DNA of 64,000 bases, from positions 657,402 to 721,401 of the forward strand of contig CAWUCO010000001.1 of NCBI GenBank assembly GCA_963920705.1. Reading direction: 5' to 3'. Positions within the stretch are counted from its first letter, which is position 1; every line of letters starts with the position of its first letter. The notes under the pieces were generated by a model. The model had not been told where the DNA came from and searched no databases. It worked only from the letters and a program-made list of their open reading frames with translations. A program made the position numbers and the translations under genes. Positions 42,744 through 53,702 of the stretch are shown here, piece after piece. The stretch is from Odiellus spinosus. Its lineage: Eukaryota; Arthropoda; Arachnida; Opiliones; Phalangiidae.

Positions 42744-43810
42744 TATTTAATATATTCAATTAAAAATTATTCTACCAATTTTAAGCTCTTAATTACCTTT
42801 GTAATCAGAATCATGGCATATCTTAGTGATGTTTTGTTGATAACGTTACCGAATTCCCAATTTCCCATTCCACATTCCCTTAATCCTGTAGGGAGTCTAG
42901 GGACTGAATAACTTTGCCAGAACCATGCTATTTTTATAAATTAGCTTAATATCAAGGGAGTGTAGAATAATAACTCTTTTCTAAAAAACCTATCTAAACG
43001 CGAAGAAAAACCAACGAGAAACGATAAACTCGATTGTGCATTCCTCCTCAGAAATAAAGCTTGAATTTCTCAGTGACGCCACAGCTAGGTGACACATAAC
43101 TAATATATCACGATTGAAAATTCATAAGTCGGTATGCTACCGGACGCTTTGGTACGAGTAACGAACGCAGGCTTACGCACTTCGTAAAGTTTTTGGACCA
43201 GCTGGGACCGTAGACGGCGCTTGTAGCAGTGTACTTCCCCACCCAGCCCCCTACTCCCTTTCAAAGTTTTTAGGCGTTTCTCTGGTCAGTTTTTTCATTG
43301 CCTCGCCCCATCGTTTATAAGAACGGCAATACAACGTGCTACTCTCGTAAAGGCCGCCATTGCTTGCCTACTCTCTTTAGTCCACTTTCGATCCAGAAGA
43401 ACGTTAAGGGTTAAATTATTCTCGTAGTCGTAAAGTCCGCCATATTGGTATTGCTTGCTTTATTATTTTAATTGTTTCTACAAAGCGGCTCATTTAAGGA
43501 AAATCAATCAATCGGGTAAGTTTAAAAATTAACTTGTTCTTAGTGAATTTGGTAAAAATTGTTTTTTTTGGCTAATTAAAATGAGCAGTTCTTCAAATAA
43601 TGTTTACTATTGAACGGAATTATTTAGCTAGGCCTGGTGCCAGGTCTCGTTTCGGACTGTACTTTCAATCGAAGTCGTATAAATATTATCTAATTATAAT
43701 TTAAATAATCAATGCACTACCGAAAGTACGGTAAAAAATTTAAAATCACGATTTAAAATGACCTAGGGTTACAATTAATAAATAATTATCCAATCAATTT
43801 GTGGGCATTT

Positions 43811-43895
43811 GCGAGTGACTTTTGTACAGCCAAGCCTGAGCGAATATTATTCGCAAATTTATTCGCTCAGGCTTGGCTGTACAAAAGTCACTCGC
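43811..43895. repeat. Perfect 36-bp hairpin
   Basis: Arms 43811-43846 and 43860-43895 are perfectly complementary around a 13-base loop. A second hairpin follows at 43903-43957 with 18-bp perfect arms (gggctacaaacagtggtg). Confidence 0.9.
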
Positions 43896-44131
43896 TAGTG
43901 CCGGGCTACAAACAGTGGTGGCCGACTGGCCGGTGGGCACACCACTGTTTGTAGCCCTTGGAGAAAGTAACGAAGCCTTGGCCTTGGTAACTTTTCTCGG
44001 CGTGACCACTGACCAGTCACCAGGCAGACCAGTGTTTTTTCAAAGTTTGTAACTTTCGGTCTGAGTTTAATTACTTTTTTATAATTTTTAATCGATAAGA
44101 AATATGTTGTTACTAACTTTCATTCACTTAA

Positions 44132-44592
44132 AGGGAGGGTGAAGAGGAAAATCAAGTGATGTTTTATCGATTATTATCTAAAATAAGACCCGTTAGGGTA
44201 TTTTTTTCCGCTTTTAAAAAAGATCGTTTACGAATTAAGCGGTGTAAAATTATGAAATATTAGAAAATAAATCTGAAAGGTAAGTTACTTTCAAAAAATC
44301 AAATCCCATAGAATAACATTACGAATGAGGCTCGTTCGACAGCTGTAACCGATGGAGTAACGACTAACGCGGAGCGATACGCCATGTTAAACCTGGCTTT
44401 ACCTTTGCTTACTCTTCTTAAACATTATATAGCGCCTCTGCTGTGATTGGTTGCGGGGCGAGTTATCGAAACAGCAGTTATTTTGATTTTTTTAAAAAGT
44501 TTGGAGATATTTCCTAAATGTTTAAATACGCAAACGGGTCTTATTTTTAGATAAAGAATCAATAAAACTTGATTATCCTCTTCACCCTCCCT
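44132..44592. mobile_element. TTAA-flanked MITE
   Basis: 461 bp with inverted repeats of about 70 bp starting agggagggtgaagagg, flanked by TTAA at 44128-44131 and 44593-44596. TTAA duplication fits piggyBac or Kolobok relatives. No coding capacity. A single related end seems present near 54462. Confidence 0.75.
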
Positions 44593-44646
44593 TTAAACAT
44601 AGTGTATTTGCTTAAATAAAATATATCTTTTAAATAGAATTCAATC

Positions 44647-47265
44647 ATGGGAAAAAAAAATTCTTCGAAATCGTCAGTTCTTGTTAAATGGGTTAACATT
44701 GCAGTTTGGGACACAATTAAAGCAGAATTGGCCTTTAAAGAAGACCCAAAGCTTGGAGAATTGGTTAACAGTGATCCAAAATCTTATATTGGGAAAGTTC
44801 TTGATTTTTTTTGGAAAGAAGGTGAATCCAAATCAGCGGGAGAACTTCTGGGATATGGTAATGATATGTGGATGTTAAGTAATTACTTAAAGGGATAGAA
44901 CCTAGTTATTTGATGGTAACCAATCTGCAAACCAATTGTTGAAACTGATAGATTATCAAACGACGATTAAGTTTAATTGTATTGTTTTTCGATGTTTTTG
45001 ATTTCAGCCCCCTCGAACCTCTCTCTATAACCCGTAGATTTGCACTAGATATTATAGTAATTTTTATATTTTGCGCTACTCTACGTCCCAAATCTCAGTA
45101 CTAAAACCCCCCTTCCAGCGACCAATATCATTGGTTCCCCGTTGTGATGAAATAACGGGGAAAACATGTTGGATGGTTTCCATCATGCAGTTTAAATTTT
45201 TCAACTTCTAACGTAATTTTCTTAATTTTAATTTTTTCTTGGACTTTTAATGAGCCCTATGCACATAATTTTTGGCCTAATTTTTTATGTAATCAACTGC
45301 CGTTTATATTAGTTCGAAAAAAACTTGGTTCTATATCTTTAACGTCATTTTCTATTTTTAAGTTTTATTTTAAGTTTATGGGGTTCATTTTTTCAAGGCA
45401 ATCTCTCTGAATTGGAATTGAAGCGATCGAATTTAATTAAAAGTCATTATGAAGTCATTGGTGAAGTTGTTCCCGAAGAAATCCCTGCTGAAGAATTAAC
45501 TTTCTCGCAAACGGCTGCCCGTTCAATCTCTGGTCCTCGTGAAGTAATTTGCCTTTTTTATAATATTAAATAAGAATATCTCGCCCTCTAATATTGAGTA
45601 TAACACTGACGCTAAGTTAGTTAACACCTTAAAAAACATCTGATTTTTTTACAGAGGCTTACCGGCCTATTTTGATATATTTTAAAATACATTTGATTTG
45701 ATAGGTTTTTTAGACAAATCAAAATTAATATACAGCCCCATTTTGTTTTCAATAGGAAATATAGCTTCCAGTACTCTATATGGCTCAATGGAAGTGTTAG
45801 TATTTAGTTAATTAGTTACAGAATATGTCCGAATGGACTCGATAAATACTCGATAAGCTAGATTTTGGCTTCGAGTCCTTATCGAGTCTTAAAAATGGAT
45901 TTTACGGACTCGCATTTTTTCGAGTATCTAAAAATTTTCTTATCGAGTCTCGACCCGAGTACTCGGCTCGAGACTCGATCGAGTACTCGCACACCCCTAT
46001 ATACATTACTTTTAGGGTCTATAGATTAAATCTGTTCATAATTTTAACTGATATTCATATTTAACTTTCATTAAATTCTGAGTTCAATCGAATTGCTATT
46101 TTGAGTTCTAATTTCTATTAAATAACAATTTTGAATAAATCGCGATTTTAATGCCAATTGTGATTGATTAAATTTTACCAATTCTATATAATCTCTTAGT
46201 TTTGGCTAAAGAGGTGTAATCATTGAGAGAGTGATGATAAATGTTTCTTGTTATATGAACCTAATTTCTTTCTAGATTCAAGGCTACAAAGAAAAGCAAC
46301 AGCGGGATTTAATGAATAAAATTATAAGTCCTGTAAATGCTGCTTTTTCATCGGAGGAGCTGGCCTTAAGTGAAAATTCTGATTGCAGTAATGACTCTTT
46401 AAAACAAAAGTACGACTCATTGAGGGAAAAGTATGAAAAACTCAAGGCTCAACATAAAAGAGATAAAGCTGAGATAAAAAATCTTAAAGGTCTGGAAAGC
46501 GGATTGTTTTAATTTAGAATTTTTAATGAATTATTGAAATCTCTTAATAGATGAAAAGAGCGTTATGGCTCAGTTGAAGGATTTGGTCCGTCAACTTGAA
46601 ACATCCAAACAAAGAAGATCCGCTGATCTAATGTCTTGCGAAGACTATTCAACATCATTCGCAATTGATAACTCAGGTTTGAATGACTCGCAAATACCTA
46701 CTTCACAGGTGAGCAATATTTTTATCTTAATTTTAGCCTCATCAGCAGCCAAAGGATCATACGCAGCCGAGTAATATGTGCATATTGCTTTTGATTAATT
46801 TTCGATCTTAAATAACTTAAGCTGGAATGGAATTTGGCAAACTGAAATCATAAAATCTTATATTACAGAGATACGAGATTGCACCAGGCATCATCATGGA
46901 CAAAGGAATGTTGGCAACTTTGCTCAGAGTTTCCCCAAATGCTACCAAATTTGCTCGAGCTTTACTTTTAAATTTGTTTACAACTGAGGAACTAATAAAC
47001 TCTTCATTATCTGGAAAAAGTAGCAATGCCCATCAAGATAAAGTTGCGAAGAAAGGATTGGATATCAAACGGGTAGATGCTATTATAGGTAAACCAAAAT
47101 TTAATCTAAATGCCTTATTTAAATTGTCAGTTGGTAATTAATTTTTGTCGGTTTATTATAGGTTATACATTGAAAAAGTTCCCCTCGTCAACAAGGAGAG
47201 AAGTTCACGGGTCGTTAGCAAATAAAATTAAAGAACTGACCAACAGCAACAAGCATACTTTGTAA
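44647..47265 (+). CDS. BEN-domain accessory protein of EnSpm element
   Basis: Six exons with GT-AG introns and matching phases: 44647-44857, 45398-45543, 46276-46489, 46551-46708, 46869-47088, 47162-47265, giving 350 aa without lesions. N-terminal part: MGKKNSSKSSVLVKWVNIAV with a WDTIK... segment. Exon 3 has a coiled coil (KQKYDSLREKYEKLKAQHKR). Exons 5-6 form a BEN domain: GIIMDKGMLATLL, KFARALLLNLFTTEELINSS, DIKRVDAIIG and TLKKFPSSTRREVHGSLANK. BEN domains bind DNA or proteins in chromatin regulators. As a gene inside a CACTA-like element it may help transposition or bind the subterminal repeats; that is inference. Confidence 0.85.
45830..46010. repeat. GACTCG-rich palindromic patch in BEN gene intron
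   Basis: A stretch with many actcg/cgagt words (gagtactcggctcgagactc) ending in gcacacccct. It resembles the end of a hAT-like repeat, but borders cannot be set. Confidence 0.35.
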
Positions 47266-47689
47266 ATTGAAATTCAAGCATACATTGTAAAATTGATTTC
47301 ACACTAAATTTGGTTTTTTTCAACAAATTTGTTGTATAATTATTTAAAATGACAGAAGCGGAATAAGATAGGGAAAAGTATTCTGCAGTGGTTCCACTAT
47401 AGTGCAGGATGGATCCTATTATTCATAATCGATTAATCATAACTTTTAAAAGCAATCGCCAATTAAAATCCAGTAATCTGTTCACGAAGTCCATTGATGA
47501 TTAGGCTGATTACTTTCAACAATTATTCGCGTGCGTCTACTTGTGGTAATCTTAAATAATAATAGGCTAATTATTTACTATACTCAGTCGATCCTCTCCA
47601 AGCAGCGGAGAGAAGCTAGTCTACACCTTCTTAATTAAGTAGATTAGGCTTAATTTCTTCTGTAAATAGGCTTTCGAATAGCTATGGAA

Positions 47690-48200
47690 TAATAACATCA
47701 AGAATTTATAGAAAGCTTATAAATGTCCTACAGAATAATTCTGATAAAATATTTATAAACACCCTATCAAATAACTATAGAATATTTTTTGTAAATAATT
47801 TATAAACTGCCTAACAAATAGCTGAAGAATATTTTATTTAAATTATATATAAACAGCCTATAAAATACCTACAGAATATATTTTATAAATCATTTATAGA
47901 CTACTTATAAAATACCTTTAGAATAATTTTGATAGATAATTAATAGAAAACCAATAAAATACCCTTTAGAAGATTCTATAGATTGTTTTTAAAAACTAAA
48001 AAAACATGCTAAAGAGATTGCTTTAAAAAATTCTAAAAATATTTTATAATAATTATATAGAAAAATCATAAATATAATCATTTAAAATTTCTATTGAAAT
48101 ATCTTCTGAAATATTTATAGAAAATTGACCCATTTTTATATCAAAACTGTTTAAAAAACAATTAAGTTTTTCTATAGCAAAATTTAAAGAGTGATTCTAT
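47690..48200. repeat. Right subterminal repeat zone of EnSpm element
   Basis: AT-rich, with repeated aatatttt/ttataa/ctatagaa words at roughly 60-70-bp spacing. It is the counterpart of 37360-37990. Confidence 0.55.
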
Positions 48201-48231
48201 GAGAAGTTTATAGAATATTTTTGTAAGGGCA

Positions 48232-48288
48232 AGCAAGGCGGAAACACCACTCTTCAATTTCCTCTCTTGGTAAATTCTCAACAATCGA
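48232..48288 (-). CDS. Split exon of the P2X7-type gene (5' half)
   Basis: From the acceptor (ccgttag) at 48289 the exon reads SIVENLPREEIEEWCFRLA. It then meets the transposon end; with one CA copy removed it continues at 37339 as CRIPEAETMLNNIQVRSG. The joined exon is 109 nt, which gives the right phase for the next intron. The region 48289-48568 is otherwise read as intron; the 48162-48371 ORF in another frame spans the transposon border and is not real. Confidence 0.7.
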
Positions 48289-48568
48289 CTAACGGAAATA
48301 TAAATATATATATATGGGTACATACATTGGTGGGGTTTCCGATACTCCCAAAGTTCAATATTATATGCCAAAATAAGAACAAGAGCAGATAGTACTGCTT
48401 TTAGAGTTTCAGTGTGCCAACGGTTGCATTACCTTCATGCTATGGTCTTTGCATATTACGTTTAAATTAACACAAGTTGGAAATTTTAGGTCATTCTTCA
48501 ATAGGCTATGATCTCTTCCACGAATTTTTCCAATGGTGGTTCTGACCTTATATTATAGAAAAACTTAC

Positions 48569-48976
48569 ACTAATGTGGGCTTGATGATTAAATATAGCAT
48601 TGGCAATGTCATTTTCAGAAGAGGAAATATCAGAATCCACCAAATTAATTCCATTTTTTCGCCTTCTTCCACCCCTTCCAACACTTGCACCTCTTCCTCC
48701 CCTTCCAACACTTGCACCTCTTCCTCCCGCTCCTCTTCTGATTTGGGTAATTGGGCGGGCAGCTCTTTCTTCGTTGGGGATTGAGCTCGTTCTAGCCATT
48801 GGCGGCTCTTCGCGTATCCTTTTCTTTCCAATTCCAAGCCTGTTGCTAGTGACTTCGTTGTCGACTTGCGAGGAAAGATTATTAGAATGTGCATTGCGTA
48901 TTCCGGAATTTCTATTTAACAAATCAATTTCCATAGTTTCCGAAACTGGGCCAGATTTAGTTCCATTTGAAAATGT
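48569..48976 (-). CDS. Gly/Arg-rich exon of the P2X7-type gene
   Basis: 136 codons, phase 0 at both ends (acceptor tgttttag, donor agt/gtaagt). It reads NGTKSGPVSETMEIDLL, a charged middle, and then a low-complexity RGG-type part (GAGGRGASVGRGGRGASVGR) coded by a duplicated 27-bp unit. RGG stretches often bind nucleic acid. The exon links the CxC exon to the split exon by phase; no transcript evidence is available here. Confidence 0.6.
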
Positions 48977-49963
48977 CTAAAACAATAACACAGGTAAGAA
49001 CAATGATCGTTGATTTCAACGCTTGCCAAACTAATTTGGATATTGTTCTCTAACATAGTAGTGGCAACAGAATGAAAGAAAGTATGGTACTGGTATATAT
49101 AGACGTAATAGCTGGTCTTTCTACTTGCCCTTTGGCTCTATTGCCTCAAAGCCAAATGGACGGACTATAACAACAAATGTTTATATAGGCCCAATGAATC
49201 TGACTTTCCACGAAATATCTGACGATCTAGGCAAAATCCTACTAAGTACAATCTGTTTTTTCTTGTAAAAAATCCAAAGTCCCAAAATATTTTGATATTT
49301 CGTTTATAAATAGAGATTTGTAAGATTTCGAAATACGCATATTTAATTATTTCCTTGGATTGAAAAATTCATTGGAATATTTCGAAATCGACATAAAATT
49401 TCTAGATTTCGTTTGGAACTAAGGATTTTTGCACGGATTTCAATTAGAATTGGTGCTTTCTTGTAAGAAATTGAAAACCAGTGAAATTTTTCATTATCCA
49501 GAGAAGGTTTCAAAATTAATAAAAAAAAAATCAGATTTCGTAAAGAATTTTTTGAATCTGACAAAATCCAGTGAAGGATTTTCAAACCCGCAAAACATTA
49601 AAAAAAAAAAAAAAAAAAAAAAAATAGGGTTGTAAATCGGAAAATTTCACCGGAAAATGACCGAGGTACATTTTTCCCGAAAATTTTCCATATTTTTGCG
49701 CTACCGAATTTTTATTTTAGTCCTGTTTTTTTCAAAATATTTCATATTTTGTGTTCTCCAACACATAGTCACTAGCTAATTCCGAAGAACGACGTTTTTA
49801 CTTTAGACTATAGGAAAATGATCGAAATTGTAGGAACTTACAGGGACACATTGAAAATAAAGGAACAATTATAAAATATAGGAATTGTGGTCACCCTGAG
49901 TTCGCCCCCCACAAGTCCAATATCCAAATCAGTTTGATATGTAACTGAAAGGATTTATCTTAC

Positions 49964-50188
49964 CGAATTTGCGTTGAATTCTTCGTGTAACTCTAGGTTA
50001 CTACAAACTTGATCCCTCTTGCCACAATTACAATCAGGGTTGCATTTCTTCCCTTTACTTCGACATATGCAAAATCCCTTAAACTTTTCGTTAGCACGCG
50101 AACATTTACCATTACAATTACATGATATTGAAATATCATTGTCCTGGTACAACATTTTTGCCATTTCAAGCTCGCCTATTCCAGCCAT
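49964..50188 (-). CDS. CxC-domain first exon of the P2X7-type gene
   Basis: 75 codons from ATG 50188, ending at a donor (ttcg/gtaaga) in phase 0. After MAGIGELEMAKMLYQDNDIS comes a cysteine-rich stretch with the pattern CNCNGKCS, GFCICRSKGKKC, DCNCGKRDQVC: a single CxC (tesmin/TSO1-like) module as found on many invertebrate transposon-associated proteins. Such modules bind zinc and often DNA. With 48976-48569, the split exon and 37219-36624 it would form a protein of about 445 aa. Confidence 0.6.
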
Positions 50189-50199
50189 ATTAATTAAAA

Positions 50200-51169
50200 C
50201 AAAATTAATGGTGTCGACACTCCTACCAAACTAAACTTCTTACCAAAGAGACTCTTAGTTTCAAAACTATTTGCTTAGGCGCTGGACAGAGTAAGCATGA
50301 TATATGCTATGTAGAGATAAAGTGAGTTGTGAAAAACTCATCTTGAAAAAGACACTACAAAGTACAATAATAAAAGAAACGGGATGGTGTTTTGCAAGCA
50401 ATGCCCGTTCAACTTACATGAAGCAATTCGCCAAAGCGTGATATAGCTTTGATATTTTAGAAACCCACCTATAAAAATTTTCTTATCCCCTAACATCCCT
50501 TAGTTGTCTCATACAATTCAACGAACTAGAGACGGCTAGATTTCGTTTTGTCCTTTTCTTTAGACAATTTCTTGGAAAAAGGAAGGGGGTTATAATAGGA
50601 GGGATGTAGGTCAATGAATAGAATTTTGACTATCTTTAGGTTCGTGAAAATTTTGTTTTGGCTAAAACGTAAGATAACATCTGCAAGGGGAAGAGTACCA
50701 ACCCTCCCACATTTCGGCAAATCACCCTTGGCGAGAGAAATAAGAATGGTCTACTTCCTCTTAGTACTATCGCTGGTCACTGCCGGGTGAATGTCGCACT
50801 GCATGAGGGGTATTTTACGGCGGTAGAGGGGGGGTCTCAATAGATAGGGGTAGAGAAAAAAGTGGTTGCGATACATTCTTTAAAGGAATCTCGAAACGCC
50901 ATTCAAATTATTCAAAGAGCGTTTATGCATGCATAACAAGCCCCTGCTATAGCATCATTCTTTTCAGCCTCTTTTACAATGTCATGGGTCTAGCTATTCC
51001 TTTGGGCTTGACCATCTTGTTTGAACCTCTAACTCGGAAACGCTCGGAAAAGACCTTTTAGTTCTAAACTGCAGATTAATTATTTTCGTAAGGGTTAACA
51101 ATAGTTTTTGTAACTGCGGATCTAATGATCGATAGCAGAATTATGGTTAAGAGAATTTATTATTTAACG
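50200..51169. other. Anonymous DNA
   Basis: No gene pattern is seen. The ORF at 50526-50720 has no motif. Confidence 0.4.
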
Positions 51170-51174
51170 TTCTT

Positions 51175-51504
51175 CCAGAAGCCGATGAAACCCTCCTTTG
51201 AAGTCTACTACTCCAATGTTCCATATAGCGCTCCTCTCTGTATGGGTAAAATTCACAATTTTACGAGTTAGAAGGGGTCCTACTTCATCCCCCCCTGTCT
51301 ACGGAAAATTGGAAATTCTCGCTCTCTCCACAAACGACGACGTTTTTGGACGAACTCCAAGGCTGCTAGAGACGAACTCCCGCTCCGAAAACATCTACCG
51401 TTAGGAGGCGTACGAATCGCGCCTTTTGAGAATAACCCGTACAGAGAGGAGTAGACAAGACCCGGGAGTAATAGACTTCAAAGGAGGGTTTCATCGGCTT
51501 CTGG
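51175..51504. mobile_element. MITE with 34-bp TIRs and 5-bp duplication
   Basis: 330 bp. The ends ccagaagccgatgaaaccct... are perfect inverted repeats for about 34 bp and imperfect beyond. ttctt flanks both sides (51170-51174 and 51505-51509). It has no coding capacity; the superfamily is not assigned. Confidence 0.75.
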
Positions 51505-51514
51505 TTCTTCGCAT

Positions 51515-52722
51515 TCATCTACCGGGGCAAGAAATAAAGAGTTATGAATTTGTTTAAGTTTTATCCCTTCAGTGTTTGGAGTATTTACTGTTTGATTTTT
51601 TATAACTTTTATTAAAGTATTTAAGTTATTTCTAAATTTAATAAATTTTAACTTTAATTTAGTATTAAATGGTTCTTTTAAACATTTTAGCTTTAATTTA
51701 TCTCAAATTTTTATCGCCGTTACCAATTCTAATGTCATCCAGGGTTTTTTAAATTTAACATTTAAATTTCTTCTTATATCGCGTTTAGGAGTTGAGGCTA
51801 ATTTTATGTAGAGATTGAGTGTATCCAAAAAAATTTCCAGGGCAAAGTTTACATTTGTCGATTTGTAAACAGTTAGCCATTTTTCAAACTGGAGTAAAAA
51901 GTTAAGTTATCGTAATCTATTTTAGTATGTTGTTTCAGTTTATTACAATCGCGTGGTAATTCTAAATCACATTTTGCATTAATAATGAGTGGATAATGAT
52001 CTGTTATATTCGTTTCAAGTATAAAACTCTTAAAGTCAATATTATTTTTAGATTTAATAAAACAATGGTCACTACATGTTTTTGAATGTTCCGAAATTCT
52101 AGTATAAGAGGTACATAGCCATGTAGACTTAAAATATCTAAATACTCAATACTGCCATCCATTATTTCTGGTGAGATAATATTTATATTAATGTCTCCTA
52201 TCAAATACGTATTTAATACGTGGAATTTATTAAGTCAGTTAGCAGTTGGTCTAGCTTCGGTAAAAAGTTCAAAAAGTTACTGGTCGGTGAGCGAAATGCA
52301 TAGATAAATCGGTGAGCTATACGATTATTATGTCTAATATCTAGGTAAATAGCATTTACTCCACCTATGTCTACTTCGGTGGATTCTATATTTAAATGGA
52401 TTTTTGTAAAAACTAATATTCCGTCATTTTGATTATTAAATTTTTTTGTATAGGAATTTTGATAATCATTTAATTTAAATAAATCTAGGTTTTTACCTTC
52501 TAGCCAGCATTCTGTCTAAACTATGATATCAAAGTCGAGACCGAGGTTGTTTAAAAATAGACTTAGTTCATCAAAATTTTCGTGATGCTACGAATGTTAT
52601 GATGAAAAGCTTTTAACCCAAATTTATGATTTTTTATTTTCTCACAGCAATCATTTGTTTTTAAATTGTGAGGATAAAGCTCTGCAGTATGGAAATTTAT
52701 TTGGTTTGAAATAATTATATAA

Positions 52723-52745
<23 letters not shown>
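51515..52745 (-). pseudogene. LINE ORF2 remnant: endonuclease and linker only
   Basis: Read in several frames on the minus strand: AFHHNIRSI near 52600, DFDIIV near 52540, NQNDGILVF near 52430, LIGDININI at 52204-52178, TDHYPLIINAK near 51990, and a linker FKKPWMTLELV near 51750. These are the ordered motifs of an APE-type endonuclease of a Jockey/CR1-like LINE. Stops and shifts are frequent. No reverse transcriptase follows; the copy ends near the MITE at 51505. A (tta)n tract lies at the start. Confidence 0.7.
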
Positions 52746-52754
<9 letters not shown>

Positions 52755-52756
52755 TT

Positions 52757-53702
52757 TTATCGTATTTGTTTAAGATCTTTAATAGATGTAATTCTGTGTA
52801 TTTTCGAGTTTTCCTCTTTTCTAAGCAAAATTCTACAATCGTTTACCCAGACAAATTTGAAATTATATTCTTTAGCATACATTTTGGTTTCAAATCGCAA
52901 TTTTTTGAGATATAAAGAGAACATATTATCTCTCATTTTTAAAAGTTTGATGAATTTTATCACAAAATAGGTTATTCTTATTATTTTTGCAGCATCGATT
53001 ACACTATCTCTAACTAGTATATCTCGAAATTTAATTACAATCGGGTTAATCGTTTTTTTAGAATTAGTACTATTAATTAAATTTTTTACGATAACATTTT
53101 ATAATATCTTTGGGTTTTATGGATAAAGATAAGGATTTAGCAATTAATTCAACAATCTGAATCGGATTTTCGTTTCCAGTTTCTGGAATACCAGAAAATT
53201 CAAGCGAATCTTCAGTTTGTTGAAATTCAAGGTCAGCTACTTTTACTTCTAAATAAGCTACCTTCGATTCTAATTCAATATTCTTCGCTGTTATTTTTTG
53301 TAATTCGTTTTTTATGGTTGTGATAGAGTGAGTCGTGTCTTTCATTCCTTCATTAAAATCGTCTATTTTGTTACAACAAAATTTAACCGATTCTTCTATA
53401 TCAGTAATATTTTTCTCAGTAGAATTTAATTTGTCCAATTTCTGAGAAATATTCGTAATTAAGTTCATTATTGTATATAAAGTAGGTTGTTGACTTACTA
53501 GGTCGTCTTCTTTGGCGGCTATTTTACAGCTTTCGAATTTCCAGCTTTGCCTTTTGGAGCCCAGTTTTCGTAGGTTTTCTTCGTTTTTGAGATTTGTCCA
53601 TTTTGCGTGGAAGAATTCTTGACAAGAACCAGAGCACTGAAGCACATCTTTAACAGAGGCAGTCGTTAATAACTCCTTACATCCAGCACAGCAATTTGCC
53701 AT
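52757..53702 (-). pseudogene. LINE ORF1 with PHD-like finger and coiled coil
   Basis: The frame 53702-53073 (209 codons) starts MANCCAGCKELLTTASVKDV and has a C-x2-C...C-x3-C...H-x2-[W for C] pattern like a degenerate PHD finger (residues 4-60). A coiled coil follows (residues about 80-155), then LEFSGIPETGNENPIQIVEL. After a frameshift near 53075 the C-terminal part continues at 52963-52757 (VWVNDCRILLRKEENSK, then SIKDLKQIR). This is the usual ORF1 of CR1/Jockey-like elements, an RNA-binding chaperone. It lies directly upstream of the ORF2 remnant. Confidence 0.75.

Larger units (their letters stand above)
42744..44646. promoter_or_regulatory. Divergent control region of the EnSpm element
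   Basis: The 1.9 kb between the transposase start (minus) and the BEN gene start (plus). It contains two strong hairpins (43811-43957) and a TTAA-flanked MITE (44132-44592). No protein-coding pattern is seen; the ORF at 43794-44009 is read through the hairpins. A two-way promoter is inferred from gene direction only. Confidence 0.5.
37340..48229. mobile_element. EnSpm/CACTA-like DNA transposon, apparently intact
   Basis: 10.9 kb. It begins cccttacaaaaatattctat and ends with the inverse (perfect over 20 bp), flanked by CA on both sides (37338-37339, 48230-48231), a 2-bp target duplication. Subterminal zones (37360-37940, 47690-48200) are AT-rich and full of ttctatag/ttctaaaag-type short repeats in both orientations, as in CACTA elements. 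It codes an EnSpm-type transposase (minus) and a BEN-domain protein (plus). The insertion lies in a coding exon of the P2X7-type gene, and removing it restores frame and phase. Confidence 0.85.

Noticed and set aside
43794-44009. 71-codon minus-strand ORF
   Set aside because: It is a reading through the two hairpins.
48162-48371. 69-codon ORF spanning the EnSpm right end
   Set aside because: It crosses the transposon border and lies out of frame with the split exon that continues at 37339.
48600-48980. Plus-strand 126-codon ORF rich in Pro and Leu
   Set aside because: It is the reverse of the Gly/Arg-rich minus-strand exon, which has fitting splice phases.
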